From positions 62,001-126,000 of the forward strand of contig JAKVBF010000011.1 in assembly GCA_022447555.1 (NCBI GenBank): a stretch of DNA of 64,000 bases. The letters are read 5' to 3'. Made by a program: the position numbers and the translations under genes. This DNA is from Mariniblastus sp. (lineage in GTDB: Bacteria; Planctomycetota; Planctomycetia; Pirellulales; Pirellulaceae). The notes under the pieces are model-generated. The model worked only from the letters and a program-made list of their open reading frames with translations, was not told where the DNA came from and searched no databases. Positions 61,628-64,000 of this stretch are shown piece by piece; the stretch's first letter is position 1, and every line of letters begins with the position of its first letter.

Positions 61628-63610
61628 ATGAAATCCTTCCTAAAGGCAATCCTTCTATCGCTCCGGTACAAATGGACGATTGCGGCAGCCATCGTCTGTT
61701 CGATGTTGATTGCTTCCTTGTGGGCAGCCAGTATCACGACGGTCTTTCCTGTCGTCAAAATCGTCTTGGAGGGTGAAACCGCCCAGAGCTGGATCGCCAC
61801 TGAAATTGAACAGGCGGAGACATCACGCAACGCCGTGGTCGGTGAGATCGAGCAGATGAAGATGGAGCTGACTTCGGCTTCGGTCGAAGAATCCCGGACT
61901 TTAAATCGTAAGATTGATCTAAGAATGGATCGGCTAAATGCCGAAAACTCCGCCATCGAACGGTTTGAATACCTGCAACCGATCGTCGCTAAGTACGCGC
62001 CCGACTCTCCCTTCATGACACTTGTATGGGCGATGGTCTGGCTCTTGGCAACCTCCATTTTGAAGGGCATCGTCCTTGTTTTAAGCGCTATCCTCGTGGC
62101 GAGGGTTGCCAATCGGACAGTCATGGATTTGCGGCGAATTTACTACCGCAAGGCACTGGAATTAGACCAAAGACGAATCGAGAAATTGGGCACCTCGAAC
62201 ATGATGGTTCATCTCTCCAGTAACATGATCATGGTGAGCGGAGGCCTCCAAGTATTTTACGGGAAATCGATCCGGGAACCCTTGAAAATGGTGACCTGTC
62301 TCGTCGGCGCCGCTCTCATCTCATTCCCACTCCTTCTGATATCGCTGGTCGTGGTTCCTGCGGGCGCTTTCCTGATTCACAGTGTCGCTCATCGGATGAA
62401 ACATGCGACCAAAAAAGAAATCGCCGGTATGGCGGAAGTCTATCAAACATTGATAGAAACATTCAGCTCATTAAAGACAGTTCGCATTTTTAACCGCGAA
62501 AGCACTGAACGACGGCGGTTTAAAAAAAATGCAGCGGTGCTGTATCGGATGGCGATTCGAATCTCACTATTTGATTCCCTTTTGCGACCCATTACTGAGG
62601 TTCTTGGCATCATTTCGATTGCTCTCTCAGTACTAGCTGGTTCCTACATTGTATTAAACCAACAGACCGATCTATTCGGTTTTCACATCTGCGATCGTCC
62701 CTTGAAGCCCAGTATGTTAGTGCTGTTCTATACGATGTTAGCCGGTGCGAGTGATCCAGCCCGAAAAATGAGTGAGATCGTCAACGTCCTCGTTCGAGGT
62801 GGAACCGCCTGTGACAATTTAACAAGAACCTACGACGCGAAACCCAATGTTGTTGCAGCCACGCCACCCGTTCCTGTCCCGCTGCATTCCCAAAGCATCG
62901 AATTCCAAAACGTTGTCTTTCACTACGAGCCGAAACAACCCGTTTTGAAACGTATTCAACTGACGATTCCTTTTGGCCAATCGGTTGCCATTGTCGGTGG
63001 AAACGGATGTGGCAAGTCAACAATGATGAATCTCTTAGCTCGATTCTATGACCCCAAACGAGGGGCCATTCTGTTGGACGGTAAAAACATCCGGGATATG
63101 AATCCACGCAAATTACGTCGTCAGATCGCTTGGGTGACCCAGCAGTCCGTCCTGTTCAAAGGTTCCGTATGGGAAAACATCTCGTATGGAGCGAGAAATC
63201 CAACCAAGCAACAAATACTCGAAGCCGCAAAGGTCGCGCGGGTGGATCAATTCATCGAACAATTAAACAACGGTTACCACTCAGAGGTAGGTGACAATGG
63301 CACACTTCTCTCGGCCGGACAAAGACAACGGGTCGCTTTGGCTCGCGCAGTTCTGGCGGATCCGAAAATCCTGATTCTGGACGAAGCCACCAGTCAAATG
63401 GATGGCAATACCGAGTCCCTCATCCACGAATCTTTGGCCAATTTCATTCAAAGTCGGACCACATTTGTTGTCACCCACCGTCAATCTTCGCTAAATCTAG
63501 TGGATCGTGTGGTGGTGATGGATTCTGGTAGGATCGTCCACGATGGCTCTGTCAAAGAGGCTCGCGAAACATCCGAAGATTTCAATTTCCTATTTGCCAA
63601 ATCGGCGTGA
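61628..63610 (+). CDS. ABC transporter, fused permease and ATPase (MsbA-type)
   Basis: 660 residues. Six membrane helices lie in the first ~390 residues, with a long charged loop between helices 1 and 2 (about 50-130) that is larger than in most relatives. The ATPase has Walker A VAIVGGNGCGKSTMMN, Walker B ILILDEATSQMD and an unusual signature, LLSAGQRQRVALARAVL (LSAGQ instead of LSGGQ). It is followed by VVTHRQSSLNLVD with the switch His. These half-size exporters act as dimers on lipids, drugs or peptides. No partner identifies the substrate. Confidence 0.92.
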   Translation: MKSFLKAILLSLRYKWTIAAAIVCSMLIASLWAASITTVFPVVKIVLEGETAQSWIATEIEQAETSRNAVVGEIEQMKMELTSASVEESRTLNRKIDLRMDRLNAENSAIERFEYLQPIVAKYAPDSPFMTLVWAMVWLLATSILKGIVLVLSAILVARVANRTVMDLRRIYYRKALELDQRRIEKLGTSNMMVHLSSNMIMVSGGLQVFYGKSIREPLKMVTCLVGAALISFPLLLISLVVVPAGAFLIHSVAHRMKHATKKEIAGMAEVYQTLIETFSSLKTVRIFNRESTERRRFKKNAAVLYRMAIRISLFDSLLRPITEVLGIISIALSVLAGSYIVLNQQTDLFGFHICDRPLKPSMLVLFYTMLAGASDPARKMSEIVNVLVRGGTACDNLTRTYDAKPNVVAATPPVPVPLHSQSIEFQNVVFHYEPKQPVLKRIQLTIPFGQSVAIVGGNGCGKSTMMNLLARFYDPKRGAILLDGKNIRDMNPRKLRRQIAWVTQQSVLFKGSVWENISYGARNPTKQQILEAAKVARVDQFIEQLNNGYHSEVGDNGTLLSAGQRQRVALARAVLADPKILILDEATSQMDGNTESLIHESLANFIQSRTTFVVTHRQSSLNLVDRVVVMDSGRIVHDGSVKEARETSEDFNFLFAKSA

Positions 63611-63633
63611 TCATCGTCGTGTGGACAAATCAT

Positions 63634-64000
63634 ATGAGTGCAAGTGCTCGAGCAAAAACTAACGGAGTGGACAAACCTACTCCTCCAAAGATTGCCTTCG
63701 AGGAACATTTCAGGCCTTACCAGCAGAAGGTCAAATACCCCTCGCCAGAGGTCGAAAGGGAGATCGCGCCAAAACTGAGCCTCGACGAAATCCCGAAACG
63801 ACTAGAACTAATGGACCAGAACGGGATCGAAATGCAGATCCTTTCACACACCGCGAACGGTGCTCAGGAAATCTCTGATTTAGACCGCGTCAAGAGTTTC
63901 AACGACGACGCAATGGCGGTCGTCCAGAAGTACCCTGATCGGTTTCGCGCCTTGGCAGCACTTCCGCTTTGGGATCCCGAACTCGCGAACAAGGAGATGG
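63634..64000 (+). CDS. amidohydrolase-family protein, N-terminal part (cut by window edge)
   Basis: The first ~122 residues run to the window end. PKIAFEEHF (metal-binding His and Glu of the amidohydrolase 2 family), then PKRLELMDQNGIEMQILSH and KSFNDDAMAVVQKYPDRFRALAALPL are typical of decarboxylases such as ACMSD and gamma-resorcylate decarboxylase. The first ~18 residues (SASARAKTNGVDKPTPP) are a polar leader. The substrate cannot be told from the visible part. Confidence 0.85.
   Translation, partial: MSASARAKTNGVDKPTPPKIAFEEHFRPYQQKVKYPSPEVEREIAPKLSLDEIPKRLELMDQNGIEMQILSHTANGAQEISDLDRVKSFNDDAMAVVQKYPDRFRALAALPLWDPELANKEM

Overview
This 64 kb window looks like chromosomal DNA of a planctomycete, most like the Pirellulales. 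The evidence is a secreted sulfatase, many secreted proteins of planctomycete style, bacterial tetrahydromethanopterin (H4MPT) genes, FolE2 in place of FolE, the TIGR03546/TIGR03545 gene pair and frequent TTG/GTG starts. Genes lie on both strands in short operons. I see one tRNA (Leu, anticodon GAG) and no rRNA, insertion sequence, prophage or CRISPR array.

Layout. 1-9.9 kb: a truncated MFS transporter, an unknown small protein with a clear terminator, two secreted proteins, an FAD oxidoreductase facing a DUF3050 protein, an MscS channel, a small membrane protein and a sulfatase. 10-13 kb: a divergent lysine 2,3-aminomutase-like radical SAM enzyme followed by an antiquitin-type (ALDH7) aldehyde dehydrogenase, then tRNA-Leu. 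13-21 kb: a phosphatase-like protein, rplM-rpsI with a terminator, an MFS transporter, selD fused to an FAD/NAD oxidoreductase, and a large membrane protein. 21-28.3 kb: a type I secretion locus on the minus strand (HlyD adaptor, HlyB ABC exporter, an RTX metalloprotease as the likely cargo, and a small conserved-looking protein). 28.6-38 kb: the TIGR03546/03545 pair, a TIM-barrel isomerase, a PQQ propeller, arfB, a UVR-motif protein, csrA behind a sigma-54-type promoter, and a lipoprotein hydrolase. 38-47 kb: a DegT aminotransferase, a GNAT acetyltransferase with argE, a dihydropteroate-synthase-like protein and two secreted hydrolases.

The most striking locus is 46141-47772. Two adjacent minus-strand reading frames are one gene interrupted by a single in-frame UGA. 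The interrupted motif is that of the iodothyronine deiodinase family (G-C-L-T-UGA-P-P-F against the family's G-S-C-T-Sec-P-S-F). A hairpin with a GGUCU apical loop starts 15 nt after the UGA, as expected for a bacterial SECIS. The product would be a secreted selenoprotein with two EF-hands on each side of the redox domain. The selD fusion 27 kb away would supply selenophosphate.

48-56.6 kb: pabB-pabA-DUF447-beta-RFAP synthase, with overlapping start and stop codons in the first three genes. This links p-aminobenzoate synthesis to the first committed H4MPT step. The DHPS-like protein at 41.6 kb and folE2 at 55.8 kb fit the same pterin pathway. pdxJ, dapA and a metallophosphoesterase lie between. 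56.7-64 kb: a methyltransferase with a THUMP-like C-terminus, two unknown proteins, dnaA without a recognisable origin, an MsbA-type ABC transporter, and the start of an amidohydrolase cut by the window edge.
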